A stretch of DNA of 42,445 nucleotides from Chara braunii (GCA_003427395.1 BFEA01000175.1:1656584-1699028), one strand, 5' to 3'. Counted from the stretch's first letter, positions 1 to 11,545 are shown. Translations and numbers: made by a program. Notes: generated from the sequence alone by a model not told the origin.

Positions 1-88
<88 letters not shown>
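1..88. repeat. (AC)n microsatellite
   Basis: About ten bases of TC repeat run into an AC dinucleotide array interrupted by a few GC steps. The window starts inside it, so its full length is unknown. Confidence 0.97.
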
Positions 89-92
<4 letters not shown>

Positions 93-2154
93 GCGAACAC
101 ATGCATCCCAACATATGTTGATTGCGAGTTTACTTATCGAACGTGTATCTGGCCATTTCCTCTCCCTCCTTGTAGCGCCCATCCTGATCCGTGTCGATTA
201 TCTATTTGTCCATTGACTCTTAGTAGTCACGGTAGTGACACTTCATGTGTGATCTCCCTCTTTCACAACCATGGTGGAATTTGATTGAATTTGTCCGTTG
301 ATCGCATTCCGGCATGTGTACAACTCTCTCAGCAGCCACAAAGTAGTAGTGACATTTTGTGGGTTATCGCCCTCCTCCCTCTTTCCTCTCCTTCCCACAT
401 GTTTGTCCATTTTGCGTGGATGTGGCCGTAGCAGATGCACTTGGTTTCTTAAATCAACACTACCTCTAAGTTTGAATTTACCTACTCACCAAGTTTTACC
501 GAGCCTGCACAATGGTTGTCATCGTTTATAATTTTACTTTTTGGTAACACTAAAAAAAAGAAAAGTTGCACAGGTCAAATACCTCTACGGAAACTAAACA
601 AGAAAAAGGAAAAAAAAAGAAAAACGTAGTTTTGGTCGTGATAGCGGTGAGATACGTTTTTGGAAATTACAAGTGTGAGTATACTCTTAGTGAGGGCGTT
701 TCTAGCATAGCGTGGAATATGCACTGGGGATGTTGAAATGGCGTTAAGAGGTTATAGTCTCGAAACAGTGTTTTGGCCGTGTTTTTTGTAACTCCCCGAA
801 AATGTGATAGAGGTTATATTTTCGATTGAGACTATAGCTTAGAAAGATACTGATGGTTTAAATTTGGCTGTATAAATTTATTTTATTCGTAACGATTTTT
901 TCATAACCTTAAAGGGAGGATGGGTGAAAATCTTTATAATCCTGAAGTAGTAAACATCCTAAAGGGGACTCGCTACCCCCCTCCACCCAAAAAAAACTTG
1001 GGGATGTAATAGTGCACTAACACATGGGTGCGCACCAATGCCAGTGAGAAACTTGTATAAAGTTCGTAAACTGTGAACAAACTTAGAGAAGTCGATAAGA
1101 AGAATATGAATAAAAGGAGAGAAAGACCCCCGAGACGGTAGGATGGGGTAGTGATGTTGATATCAACAACATGCTCTATAATAATAGTGATGATGGCCAA
1201 TAATGATAATCATTTTAAGAATATGGTAATGGGGATAAAATACATTTAAATATGAATGTCGGATATTCCTTGGGTAGGTTTCTACAAGATTTTGGGTTAG
1301 ATCCGGGTCATTAATTTGTGTTGATAGGTGACCCTAAATTTTCAAAAATAAATTATACGGTAAAACAATATTAAGGGCAATCCAACAAAACTTGTGTTAT
1401 TGCAGTGTCAAATAGTCCACAATTGTTGGTCGACTAATGATTGCTTGATTGACATAACATGTCCTGAACATAGTGGTCTCGCCCTCTCATATATAAACAT
1501 TGCAACAACAATTTTCTTGCATGTAGGATTCATTAAACTATTGAGCATATTATGTTGCAATGCTTAATGAATGTGGATATGGTAGTGAGATTGCAAAAGC
1601 AAAGGTCATGGGAATGGTTGGTGCTTTTATGTAGGGTTTGACAATCAGAGCGGGTTAGCATCGTCGTCCACAACATGTTTGAAGTCGAGAGAAGAGCGGT
1701 GCTCTAGGTCCGTTGGTGGAGACATTGCACATTCGAAATGGAGAACGCACGTTTGGAAGGACGATTTTACATATATAATAAAACAACACGCGTCGACGAG
1801 ATTATTAATATATTAGGAGAAAGTAAAAATATATATGTATTTTTCCTACGTAGGGCATCTTGATACCCATCAGACCTGTTTTATCCATATTTTTTTATCT
1901 AGACGAAATTTCCGGATTGATTTCGGATATGGATAATTCGGCCATGAAATGACCAAAGATTGGAGAAGGTAAGATGGTCATGGGAGCAGGGAGAATACCA
2001 CGGTGATACCATGAAGGACTACAATCTCTCAGTCTATGAATGGACTAAGATTGATGAGTCGACCCGGCTGCACCCCTCTTCGATTTCCTATGCCTCTTAC
2101 CCCAACAAGCTCTTCCGCTGGTTAAGCCCCGATGGTATGCAAGATGAATTTTAG
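89..2154. other. AT-rich intergenic DNA, no gene recognised
   Basis: Only short random reading frames are present (the longest here are 60-80 codons), with no recognisable domain. Short A and T runs and scattered AT-rich tracts fill the stretch. I see no RNA gene or clear transposon end. Confidence 0.7.
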
Positions 2155-3195
2155 AATGGAACGTTGGACCCGTTTTCCAGGTCCAACTCCCCATTAATAG
2201 ATTGAGCCCTCATTGCAGGGACCCGCTTAAACCACTAATATTTCCTAAACTTGTGCCCGTTTATAAGCCACAATTTTAAAAAACGTACGGGTTACCTCAA
2301 ATTCATCTGACTATAAATATTTACACTCTATTTTTCTCCGTTGCCGATAGTTGGGTCAAGTAGTGGTGGTTTAAAGTGGATGTTTTTATCATACTTTTTT
2401 AAGTGGAACCCTCTGATATAGAGTTCATCAAAAAAAAAAAAAAAAAAAGGTAAAACAACTTAAAGGGGATGTTTTTAGCAACCTTTTTAAGTGGGGCTCC
2501 CTGACATGGAGTTTGTTAAAAAAAAAAATAAATTATAAGACAACATAGACCCTCCAGAGGATGCTTTTATCAGCGGCGGATAGCCTAAACGAACTTGAAA
2601 AGAAAATCAATGTTGTTTTACCTTAGTTTTTTTTTTGGGTGCTCGAACACCCAACTTGTGCCCGGGTATGCCTGGGTGCCCGACTGGGCATGATCCTCGA
2701 GAGGGTTTCGGACCCCCCCCCAAAAAAAATAAAAATAATAATAATAATAAATTTGGGGGGAAAAAATTTGTGTAAAATTGAAATAAAGTCGGTTTTTTTG
2801 TTGAGGGTCACATTAAAATTCCTCACAGCATCAGAGATAAGAAAAAAAATAACAGAATCACACAAAGGAACCCCCCTTTAAACCTCTGTAGCCCCTTTAA
2901 AACCAATTTATACCCTGTTCCCGCCCCCTTTCGACAACCAACTCACAAAAAGAGAAATAAGTCTGGATTTGGGGTCCTCTTGGAAAGCGCAAAAAACCAA
3001 AAAACTTTTTGACCGTTCGGGCGTGAGAATCTTCCTAGTTTTTTTTTTTCTTTTTTTCTTTTTTTGACAAACTCTATGTCAGGGGGGGACACTTAAAAGG
3101 TTGATAGAAACATCTTTTTTAAGTCGTTTCTCGTATTGAACGCATTATTTTAATGGGGAGTTGGATATGTTGGAAAATGGGTCCAGAGCCCCATT
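2155..3195. mobile_element. Inverted-repeat element of ~1.04 kb (non-autonomous DNA transposon or MITE)
   Basis: The left end (2155-2197) and the reverse complement of the right end (3150-3194) share AATGG, then TGGACCC, a TTTTCCA block and TCCAACTCCCCATTAA in the same order. The arms differ by a few substitutions and a short indel. No transposase frame lies inside; the interior is AT-rich with short purine and pyrimidine runs. The superfamily is not identified, and I could not read a clear target duplication. Confidence 0.6.
2371..2531. repeat. Subterminal direct repeat inside the 2155-3195 element
   Basis: Two units (about 2371-2450 and 2460-2531) each read TTAAAG-GGATGTTTTTA, then TTTTTAAGTGG, then a GA-ATAGAGTT-like block ending in an A-run. 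A third copy lies inverted at 3064-3123 near the right end. Direct units on one side with an inverted one on the other look like subterminal transposase-binding repeats. Confidence 0.6.
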
Positions 3196-4213
3196 ATGTT
3201 ATAATTGAGAAAGTTTGAGCATGGCATTAACGTGACTAATAAATGCGCTTAGAACTAGAGGACAAAACATATAAGCAATCACGAGTAACCCGAAGGGGAT
3301 CCATTTGCGTTCTTAGTCTAATTTTTGGTCCACCCGTCGTTGCTTACTATGGTCAGTGGTAAAACATTTTTATTTGAGCAGGAATGAACTTCAAATCCCC
3401 CAAATGTTATTCGAGTACCCTTGCATATGTGCAATGTTGTTCATCCTTTGACAATCTGCTTCAACTTATATGATGTGATCTATTGTACATTTGCGAACGA
3501 TAATATCACTGATAGCAAATATTTGTAGGAAATTAAGTTCGTCGTTTATTAAATATAATCATCACAATTTATAGGTGGCTTTTGTTTTCTTTGCGGCGAC
3601 ACTTTAGAAATCATTTTATTACCCAATTTGGACAGCGTGTAGGGATAAGGACATCAAATAATCAATTCAGTCGTCAATCGAGCGTATTTTAACAAATGAT
3701 ACTAGTTATTATGAGTTTTATCATTGGTAAGTATTAGCTAAAATAATGATACTGATACAGACTAAATAATAATCCAACGTGCACCCTATTTTGTCATTTT
3801 TGTATTACTATAGTTATGCTCGACGAGGTCCTTTTGAATCCTAGGCTGTTATTTCGTCCATGCTTGAAGTCTCCTTACATAGTAACCATACACAAGTTTA
3901 TCAAGGTGCATATATGGATGTAGTGGTAGTCTATCGTTACTTTTATGCAGTTTTTATCTAATTTTGCAATGATTTCCTTTTAGTCGTATAGAAAGTTTAT
4001 CGTGGTCTTTTTATAAATTGAAGAATGGTTTTGCAAAGTTGTGTGTTTATGATTAAATTTTATAATAGTAAAGGCAATGTTTCATATAAGTATGGTTAGT
4101 ATAACCATTCCACGTCTTTGTAATAATAAGTGGTGTTTTATTTTTATAACGAAGATAAAATAAATTTATTCGTACGACTCTAAGTAGTAACAAATATAGC
4201 CAACTCGTGTAGG
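3196..4213. other. AT-rich intergenic DNA, nothing recognised
   Basis: No reading frame with similarity to anything I recognise, no RNA gene and no obvious repeat. The base composition is strongly AT-biased. Confidence 0.65.
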
Positions 4214-4705
4214 GAGTGCACATGCAACTCTTTTGTCTCCGTAAAAAAATAAACACCTTAAACGACCACACTCCATTATTCAGCAGTCATAAAGTTTTAA
4301 CTCTCAATTCCAATATCTATATTTTTATATCAATGTTTTAATCTCACATATCTTACTCTTCCTCAATTACCCTTATTGCTCGTTGCAAATCATTTCACAT
4401 ATTTCTTTGACAGTGTTTTGTTTCATCTTCAACCAATAATAACATTTTTTTTTTTAATGGAGTGCACATGTAACTCTTTTGTCTCCATAAAAAAACAAAC
4501 TCCTTAAGCGACCACGCTCCATTATTGAGCGGTTATTAAGTTCCAACTCTCAACTTTAATATCTATCTTTTTGTACCAAGGTTTTAATCTCACATATCTT
4601 ACTCTTCCTCAATTACCGTCATTGCTCGCTGCAAATCATTTCACATATTTCTTTTACGGTGTCTTGTCTCATCTTCAACCACTAATAACATTTTTTTTTT
4701 ACAGG
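4214..4705. repeat. 246-bp tandem duplication
   Basis: The unit starting GAGTGCACATG at 4214 recurs at 4460. Both copies contain the same ordered landmarks (CTCTTTTGTCTCC, CTCCATTATT, TAATCTCACATATCTTACTC, TCATCTTCAACCA) and end in a T-run. They differ by scattered substitutions. No coding potential is seen. Confidence 0.85.
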
Positions 4706-5180
4706 AGGTATTTATTTTTTTTATGTTCCAAGTCTACTTCTTTTTCATGCCCAGCTATGGGTGAGACTCATTTTTTAATTTTTGCTATGTAACTGTCAAT
4801 CCCGTGGGACAATGGCATCAGCCTGATCTCACACGACGTCTATTATTTCACTCAATATTTGTCCAGATATTACTCCAATATAATCCGTGTATATTATTGA
4901 GAGGTGGTTAACAGAAACCCTAATTTTTCGACAACTTGTCATATTATTTATAACAAAATTCAAGGGTCATTTTAACCAAACTTGCTACAAAGTCATATAA
5001 TAGATATCATAGTTACTAATTGCAAAAGTAAACCGAAAAAAAAAAAAAAAAAAAACTATAAAATAGCAAAGCAAAAGTGCACTTTCATGCAAATTTTGTC
5101 AACATTCAATTTCATAAATCTTGAGAAATTTCATACATCTTAGTAGAGGAAATTTCAATGCTCCAAATGAGGTCAAGTTT
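4706..5180. other. AT-rich spacer with poly-A run
   Basis: Non-coding sequence between the 246-bp duplication and the Penelope-like element, including an A-run near 5036-5055. Nothing else is recognised. Confidence 0.6.
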
Positions 5181-5610
5181 GGATAGGGTATATAGTTGAC
5201 ATTTGCAAACTTGTCGGCCTTTGTATGAAAAATGGTCTGCTCTTCATATTTTCGACCCTGTATAATGGGTACGCAGGCCGTAAGACTGCCCTATAGGATC
5301 GGGATAGAGGATCAGTAAAGATCGGACCTACGGATTCTACCAAGTAGACCCGTATGAGGTAATCGAACCCAGAGACTCTGAAATCCAACTTTACAAACTA
5401 GGATCGATAATGCTCTTGTATTTTGTTTTGTTTCAAGTCATGTGTTTACTCACTTACACGGGTGGTAATAGTTAGTATATAGTTAGTCCTATGCAATTGG
5501 TTACTCCTTCAGGACTGACAAACTGTGAACCTTACCATTGTCCCGAGACTGGTAGATGTAGCGGACGGAAGTAGGTTTGAGGACCAGTTAGGTTAGTACA
5601 AGAAAGACAG
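5181..5610 (+). repeat. Left terminal repeat (pLTR) of the Penelope-like element
   Basis: It matches 10262-10688 along its length, from GGATAGGGTATATAGTT to GGTTAGTAC. Dispersed substitutions and a few indels show that the element is not recent. The right copies carry about 90 extra bases upstream (from 10170), so the left copy starts inside the unit. Confidence 0.88.
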
Positions 5611-5620
5611 TGGATTGTTC

Positions 5621-5674
5621 CCCCTTATGATGACGGCGTGGCTGCCGTCGAAACACGGGGTCATGGACGCCATG
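5621..5674 (+). other. Hammerhead-like motif next to the left pLTR (weak candidate)
   Basis: TGATGA (5628-5633) is followed by a short hairpin whose arms are CGGC/GCCG, then TCGAAAC (GAAA at 5650-5653) and GGGGTC (5657-5662). These resemble the two conserved hammerhead boxes and a GUC cleavage triplet, and Penelope-like elements are known to carry hammerhead ribozymes. Against it: the position-3 C is an A, two extra bases sit before GAAA, and helix I is poor. A simpler reading is two adjacent hairpins, GACGGC/GCCGTC and CATGG-ACG-CCATG. Confidence 0.25.
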
Positions 5675-5989
5675 AAGTAATTCTTTCATTGCTTTAATTC
5701 AATTTCATTGTCTGGTTTCATCTAATCAACCATGATTGTTGTTTCCAAAACCTTTTACTCTATTCGTACTTGCTATTGCGCACGATAACTTACCTGGAGT
5801 CAAAAGTGTCGGGATGAGTGACCGTGTTTCCAGTGACATCTGCAAAAAGTTGAACTTTTTGAACACTTGACAAGTTGAAGGCTGAGGATTGAAGACCGAG
5901 GACCGAAGATTGAAGACGAGACGTCAAGTACTTGAAGACTAGAGGGTGAAGGCAACAATTAACTTGATGACGGATTGATCAGCTGTTGC

Positions 5990-7222
5990 GGTGCACGATC
6001 CCACGCCATAGCCAGGATGTATGGAAATGAGCGAAGGGATGACAACCGTTAAGGTGGGGACAACCGGCGATGAGATGATCGGAGAAGTGAAGACCGAAGG
6101 GACGATGACCACCGGGATCAGGATCGCCGAAGGTATAGGACACCCACGTGTTTTGTATGCAGGGAGTCGGGCCGGGACACTATGCTAACAAGTGTCTGGA
6201 AAGGAACCGTCAATGCTACGGTGACAGACCGTCCACGTCGCCCGACTCTAGGTGTGGACGATCACCATATCGGCGGAAGAAACGTAGAGGAAATGATTCA
6301 CCACCAAGGGTCAGCAGCGAAATCAAGAGCACTATTGCCGAGCTCGGTATATCCGTCAACGAAGCTATGATGAGGAAGGAAGAGAAGGAACGAAAAAAAT
6401 GGGCGAAAAAAAAAAGGGGAGGAACGAGAAGCGGCGGAGAAGGAGAAAGTTGAACATAAAACGAAGAAGAAAGCTGCAAAATATAAAAGGGAAGCCGAGT
6501 TTGAAGTAGAAAGACGTGCGAAACTACGAAAGGATAAAGATATCCACTTGGTAATCCGCTTAGGTAAAATGGAGGAGAACTTCTCTAACCGTATGGAGAG
6601 TACCCTCGGGCCACTTAAGGAGTTGATACGCAAAGGGAAAAAGAAGGTTGCATACACCTCGACGAGCTACTCTGCTGAGGAGGATGAGGAGGAATGAGAA
6701 AGCGACACGAGTGTGACACAGGAACTAAGTGCGAAGGCGGAGAGGCTGTACATATCCGAGAAGAGGAAGAGGGGACCGGAGCCAGTATTCGATAACAACC
6801 CACAGATGGAGCTTCCTCGGAAATGCACTCTTAAACGCAGAAACTTGAATCCCACAAAGTTGACCACGAGGCTGACCAGGTCGATGACGAAGGCTAAGAC
6901 ACATGGATCTGCAAAGAAGAAGAGTCTCGTTAAGACGCCGTGTTGAAGAAAAAAACTCCAAAAAAAACATCAGCGAAGACGAGTACTCCAGCTTCAAGGG
7001 GGGCATCGCCTGAGATTTCGGGATTCCATGATGACGGAATTGAAGATTTTGGACGCTACCAAACTGCAACGGATCTGTAATGAGGAAGGAGTTTTGTACG
7101 ATGAGAAAGTCGATGCGATATTCGCCATTGTTGAAAACCGTACGCGAGAGAAGTACGGCCTGGATATTATTGATGATCCTAAGATCATGGAAGTGGACGA
7201 TTCTGAGGTGAGAGATTGAGAT
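5990..7222 (+). pseudogene. Degenerate gag-like ORF1 of the retroelement: zinc knuckle, charged coiled coil, SAP-like tail
   Basis: Coding potential moves between frames. An Arg/Asp-rich stretch (about 6025-6140) precedes a CCHC zinc knuckle: Cys codons at 6149 and 6158, then GHYANKC at 6175-6195 in another frame, so a ~2-nt shift splits the knuckle near 6173. A highly charged Lys/Glu segment (about 6370-6690), probably coiled coil, follows. A basic Lys/Pro/Thr segment lies at about 6800-7010. The last part (7028-7219) reads LQRICNEEGVLYDEKVDAI, a leucine pattern recalling SAP or similar small helical nucleic-acid-binding domains. Stops interrupt the Arg/Asp stretch, lie near 6697 and near 6945, and end the frame at 7217. 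A nucleic-acid-binding role, like that of Gag or ORF1p, is inferred from the knuckle and charge. Confidence 0.6.
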
Positions 7223-7439
7223 AACGATGTGCATCAGGACTGATGTGTCTGGGAGATTCCGATTCTGTGATAATTATGCAGGTACTTCACAAGATTACGC
7301 TGCCAATCCAATCATATCGATAGTCGTGCGGAGGAGGTTCTACGTCTGATTGTGCTTAGATTATCACTAGAAGGTGAGATCAAATGGAATCAACGTTTTG
7401 TGTTTGCATGGTTACGTATGAAAAACATGGTATTAGGTT

Positions 7440-7590
7440 TTTGTAGCTATCTAGTGTTGTGTACGTAGGTATCTCACCGTTCTGTAAGTCCTGTACGTGG
7501 GTAAGACGACGAGGCATGTCACGACTAGATGGAGTGAGCATGTCTACGTGTGCAAATCTTGCACTCCGTATTAATGTCGAATGAGCACCT
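7440..7590 (+). pseudogene. GIY-YIG endonuclease remnant of the retroelement
   Basis: The frame starting at 7491 reads LYVGKTTRHVTTRWSEH, followed by a Cys-x2-Cys (KSC preceded by VC). This is the YIG half of a GIY-YIG nuclease (YVGKT, then an Arg and the Glu-His pair in the expected spacing). The upstream GIY half is damaged: an in-frame TAA lies at 7485-7487. In Penelope-like elements this domain makes the nick that primes reverse transcription. Its place upstream of the RT, rather than at the C-terminus, is the notable feature. It is in a different frame from the RT. Confidence 0.65.
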
Positions 7591-7949
7591 GGAAGGAAAA
7601 CAACTGACGAAGCTTGAGTACGTATATGTTAGACAATGATCACCCTTTCCAAACACCACTAGGGGAAAGCAGAAGGGAGAAGGTAGAAGGAACCGATTAG
7701 CTAGGAAGGAGCGGAGGAAGCAAAAAGGACAAGGGCAGGGTATTGCCGATGAGTGCAGGATGATACGTGATCGATTATCGTTGACAAAACCATGGTGTGT
7801 GGACCTGTATCAATTGCTAGACATGGGAGGGGTCACGTGAGTATTACCATTGAAGGCGGGAATATATCGCAAAAGACTCAGAAAGAATTTCGGTGATACA
7901 AAGTTGAGAGTGAAAGGAAGCACTTTGACCCTGAAAGAAGCGAAGTAAA

Positions 7950-10033
7950 GGTTTCAGGCGGGTGAAGTATTTGAACTTGTGCATTGGTGGAAGTGGAAAC
8001 CGAACTGCCGATATCTGAAATCGATTTTGATTCAGGTACTACAGGATCCAGAAAAATTAGCACAAGTACAAGGCTGGAATATGCGTTCTTTATTACGGCT
8101 GTATCAGGCGATTAAGGACTTCAGCAGGAAGTCAACGAGGAAGTATTTGTGTCGGTTAGTCTCCATGATTTTTCGTAACAGATTTGATCTGAGCATGAGT
8201 GCGGATCCCATTTTTCGAATGAAATTTGACGATAGGATTAAAGTGGTTGAAGTTAGGAAGGTCATTAATGATTTGTTGATGCAAGAGGACTTACCTCAGT
8301 GTGTTCTAAGGCAGACTCGGAAGAAGGTTCGTATCGTGTGGAGTAAGAATCCATCGATATCGGATATGTTGCACAATCAGCGAGTGTTCGCAACAAGCAG
8401 TGTGCTGACTTGCAACTGTGCAGGCCTATCCTTCCCTCGTTCGGAAGGTCACGTCTGTTTTCTCATCAGTGAACTGGATAATGTCCATCGTCGTTGCACA
8501 ACGTGAAGAACGTGTCGAGAGTGGCCATACATGATAGGTTGGGGATGCTGCAGGAAGAACCGACTGAGGGTGTTCATCAATGGACGAATTGGAAAGGGGA
8601 TCCACCGATTATCTCACAAAAAAACTTTGTCGGTTTGTTGTGTTGGGAGCAAGAGTCATGGCGATTGCTTGCTGACTGAGCACGTTAAAAGTTCGGCAAT
8701 AAGGTTTGAAGGACTGGTATTGACCCGTCTAGACCAGAATCTGGAGGAGACAATGGTGATATGCCCGTTGTGGTACTTTAATGCGATTTTGTCAACGTTC
8801 GTGTTGAATTTCAGTTATCGTGTAATAGATGGGTGTGCAGGAAAGGTACTGAGAGAGATTAGGGAAGACGTCGTGACACACGACCTGTCAAAGTTTGTTC
8901 GTTGGGACAAGAAAGGGGGATTTGGCTCTGCGATTGTGCTACCAAAACAGAAGGACTTGGATAGATATCGTCCTATCTGTCCAACCTTCAAAGAATCTAT
9001 GGTACGCACAGGCAAGGTGGTGTCATGCAGTTTGAACCATCTTTTGAAAACACTACCTAAGCGCTGGCATTTTAACTTAATGTCAGTTTCAGGTTTGGCC
9101 TGTTGGATTAAGGAGGTTAATGACCGCTTGTTGAAGCATATCGATCTTATGGTGTCGACCTTCTCCTTTTATATCAAGGAGATGTTTAGCCGATCGCCAC
9201 ACGTGGATATTTGTCGAGCCCTCGAATGGTTGTTTCAGTATCACATGTCGAAGGGATGCACTGCCGTTCGAGTCAATACCCGGGGCAAGGGAGCCTCCTT
9301 TGGACTGACAACAAGAAGTGATCACTGGAGAACTCTGGACTTAAAATTGATGTTTCGTTTTGTGATATTGGAACTCGAGCACATATACACCATTGCGACA
9401 GGTGTACTATTGAAGCAGGTGGTGGGTATCCCCATGGGGAAGACTACCAGTCCACCTTTGGTTTGTATCATGTGCGCTTTCACGGAATTTCAGTTTATGC
9501 AAGGTGTTGGAAGAGACTCGCGGTTAGTATATGGGACCAGATTAATCGATGATGTTATGTTGACCATCGCCGAAAAAACGACAGAGAGGCAGAAACTCCT
9601 ACTGAAGAGGTTTGAGAACAGCTATCCCGAGACCCTCATACTCAAATGCACTAACAATGAATCAAATGAGTTTGAATTTTTGGGATGCTTGGCTCGTACT
9701 GCGTCGACGTATCCTTATGTCAGTTGCTCCCAAATATCGAAGAATGAGGATACTGTGTGGACTGAGGATCGGTTGCGAATCCAATGTGGGCAATCCTTCC
9801 TATCGAGCGGTTGCAAATTGAAGAAGCAAAAAAGTGCGGTGATAAGTAGTTACCTGCACCATATCGACAGGAACACGACCATCCGATCGGGAATTCCGCG
9901 CAGAGTCATGACGCTCAAGAGAGAGTTGGGGATGAGGGATTTTCCAAGGGAATTTTTTATAAAAAATTTGAGGAGATTTGCATTCAGAAGGGACAAAGTT
10001 TCGCAGTTCACCATCGATCTTCTTAGTGAATAG
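7950..10033 (+). pseudogene. Reverse transcriptase of the Penelope-like element, inactive
   Basis: One frame is open from about 7949 to 8503, has a TGA at 8504-8506, and continues open to the TAG at 10031-10033. RT landmarks occur in order: DRYRPI (about 8958-8975), FYIKEMF in motif A (about 9167-9187), GIPMGKTTSP in motif B (from 9425), RLIDDVML in motif C (Asp codons at 9548 and 9551), and EFLGC downstream (about 9670). The IDD box and the lack of RNase H or integrase fit Penelope-like RTs better than LTR or LINE RTs. Motif A normally has a catalytic Asp where this copy has Tyr (codon 9170-9172), one base change away, so the enzyme would be inactive. The 8507-8700 segment is uncertain because a second frame (8494-8679) is also open. 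Confidence 0.75.
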
Positions 10034-10169
10034 TATTTCTGCATGTTTTTGGCAGATGTTGCAAGGGTGATCTCGTTTTGCTTTACAGAGCTTAGGACAA
10101 CATATGTGGGTTACTATAGTGAGTAGGATCACAATTTTTTATATTTGTCGGTAATGTGTTAGATGTGGG

Positions 10170-10690
10170 TGTTATGAGGAACTACGTAGCATGGATGTTT
10201 GGATGAGTCGAGTACTGTTTGGATGTAAGTAGTTACGAGGTACTACATAGCATGAATGTTTGGATAGGGTATATAGTTAACATTTGCGAACTTGTCAGCC
10301 TTTGTATGAAAAATGATATGCTTTCCATATTTTCAGCCTTGTATAACGGGTACGCCGGCCCGTAAGACTACCCTATAGGATCGGGATAGAAGACCCAGTA
10401 AAGATCGGACCTAGGACCCTGCCGGGTAGACCCGTATGACGTAGTCGAATCCAGGGACTCTGAGAAGGAGTTTTACGGACTGCGATCGGTAATGCTCTTG
10501 TATTTTGTTTTGTTTTGAGCCTTGTGTTTACTCACTTACACGGATGGTAATAGTCAGTATATAGTTCGTCCGATGCAATTGGTTACTCCTTCAAGACGAA
10601 CGGACCGTGAACCATACCAGTGTCCGGAGACTGGTAGATGTAGCGGATAGAAGTGGGTTTGAGGACCAATTAGGTTAGTACCAGACAGAG
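10170..10690 (+). repeat. Right terminal repeat, complete 521-bp unit
   Basis: The unit opens with TGTTATGAGGAACTACGTA, which recurs at 10691, giving a period of 521. Its part from 10262 matches the left pLTR. An internal near-duplicate (ACTACGTAGCATG / ACTACATAGCATG with TGTTTGGAT) lies in the first 90 bases. Confidence 0.85.
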
Positions 10691-10915
10691 TGTTATGAGG
10701 AACTACGTAACATGAATATTTGGATGGGCCGACTACTGTTTGGATGTGAGTACTAGTTAAGAGGTACTACATAGCATAAATGTTTGGATAGGGTATATAG
10801 TTGACATTTGCAGACTTGTCAGCCTTTGTATGAAAAAAGGTATGCTTTCCATATTTTCGGCCCTGTATAACGGAGACGCAGGCCCGTAAGACTTCCCTAT
10901 TGGATCGGGATAGAG
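10691..10915 (+). repeat. Second right repeat unit, truncated
   Basis: A direct tandem copy of 10170-10393 that stops after GGGATAGAGA and passes abruptly into AT-rich DNA. A full unit followed by a truncated tandem unit is a common end arrangement in Penelope-like elements. Confidence 0.85.
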
Positions 10916-11375
10916 ACGGTTTTTATAAATTCATATATTTTTTTTACACCACTGTCATTGAATTTATCATAATATACACTTTTAGCAGAATGTTATTGTT
11001 GTTATAGATTTTTAAACCGTGTGGATATTCATTTGTAACAAATGTTTTTAAATGGGCAATGATTGTTTATATATATCATATATTGTATGATTTGCACTCT
11101 TTTATTCACAAGGAATGCTGCATACATCACGTTCTTTCATAAAAGTGGTAAACAAATAACAACATATTTTACTTTGGATTTTATGTTAGTCAATGATTTT
11201 TATAAGTATTATCCGTTATCTTCTATACTGCATTTATTGTACACGTCAATGCTTTAACAACATTATGGTTTGGTAATCTTGTGTTTCATTTATTTAATAT
11301 ATTGTCTATTTCATGTAGGACATAATATATTTTGTAAAAATTATGGCCTATTACTCAAATGATAATATAAAAGCT
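10916..11375. other. AT-rich spacer, nothing recognised
   Basis: Very AT-rich, with one 64-codon frame that has no recognisable features. Confidence 0.6.
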
Positions 11376-11545
11376 GGGTAGCACGGCGTACACGTACGCG
11401 GGCTCCGCATACGTATGCTCGCGTACCCAAATTTAGGGTCCACGTACGTGGTCACAGCGGGCCGTTTTCCGGGGTTGTCTTGGCCCGGTAGGGGTTGGGG
11501 GGTGGGCGTTGGGATTGGTTGGGGGCAAATTGCAGTCGGATCAAT

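Larger units (their letters stand above)
5181..10915 (+). mobile_element. Penelope-like retroelement with upstream GIY-YIG, degenerate copy
   Basis: A ~5.7-kb element. Its left end repeat (5181-5610) recurs at 10262-10688, and a third truncated copy follows. Between them lie a gag-like region (about 5990-7222), a GIY-YIG nuclease remnant (about 7440-7590) and a reverse transcriptase with GIPMG and IDD boxes (about 7950-10033), all reading +. Penelope-like elements carry direct, often tandem and truncated, LTR-like end repeats and use a GIY-YIG nuclease. A nuclease upstream of the RT is the permuted order reported for Chlamys/Naiad-type elements. Frameshifts, stops and an altered catalytic residue show this copy is dead. 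Assignment to that exact clade is an inference. Confidence 0.8.

Noticed and set aside
8504-8506. In-frame TGA in the RT as a selenocysteine codon
   Set aside because: Selenoprotein Penelope-like elements exist, but this copy has other stops and frameshifts, the context is not a conserved Cys position I can recognise, and no SECIS was identified.
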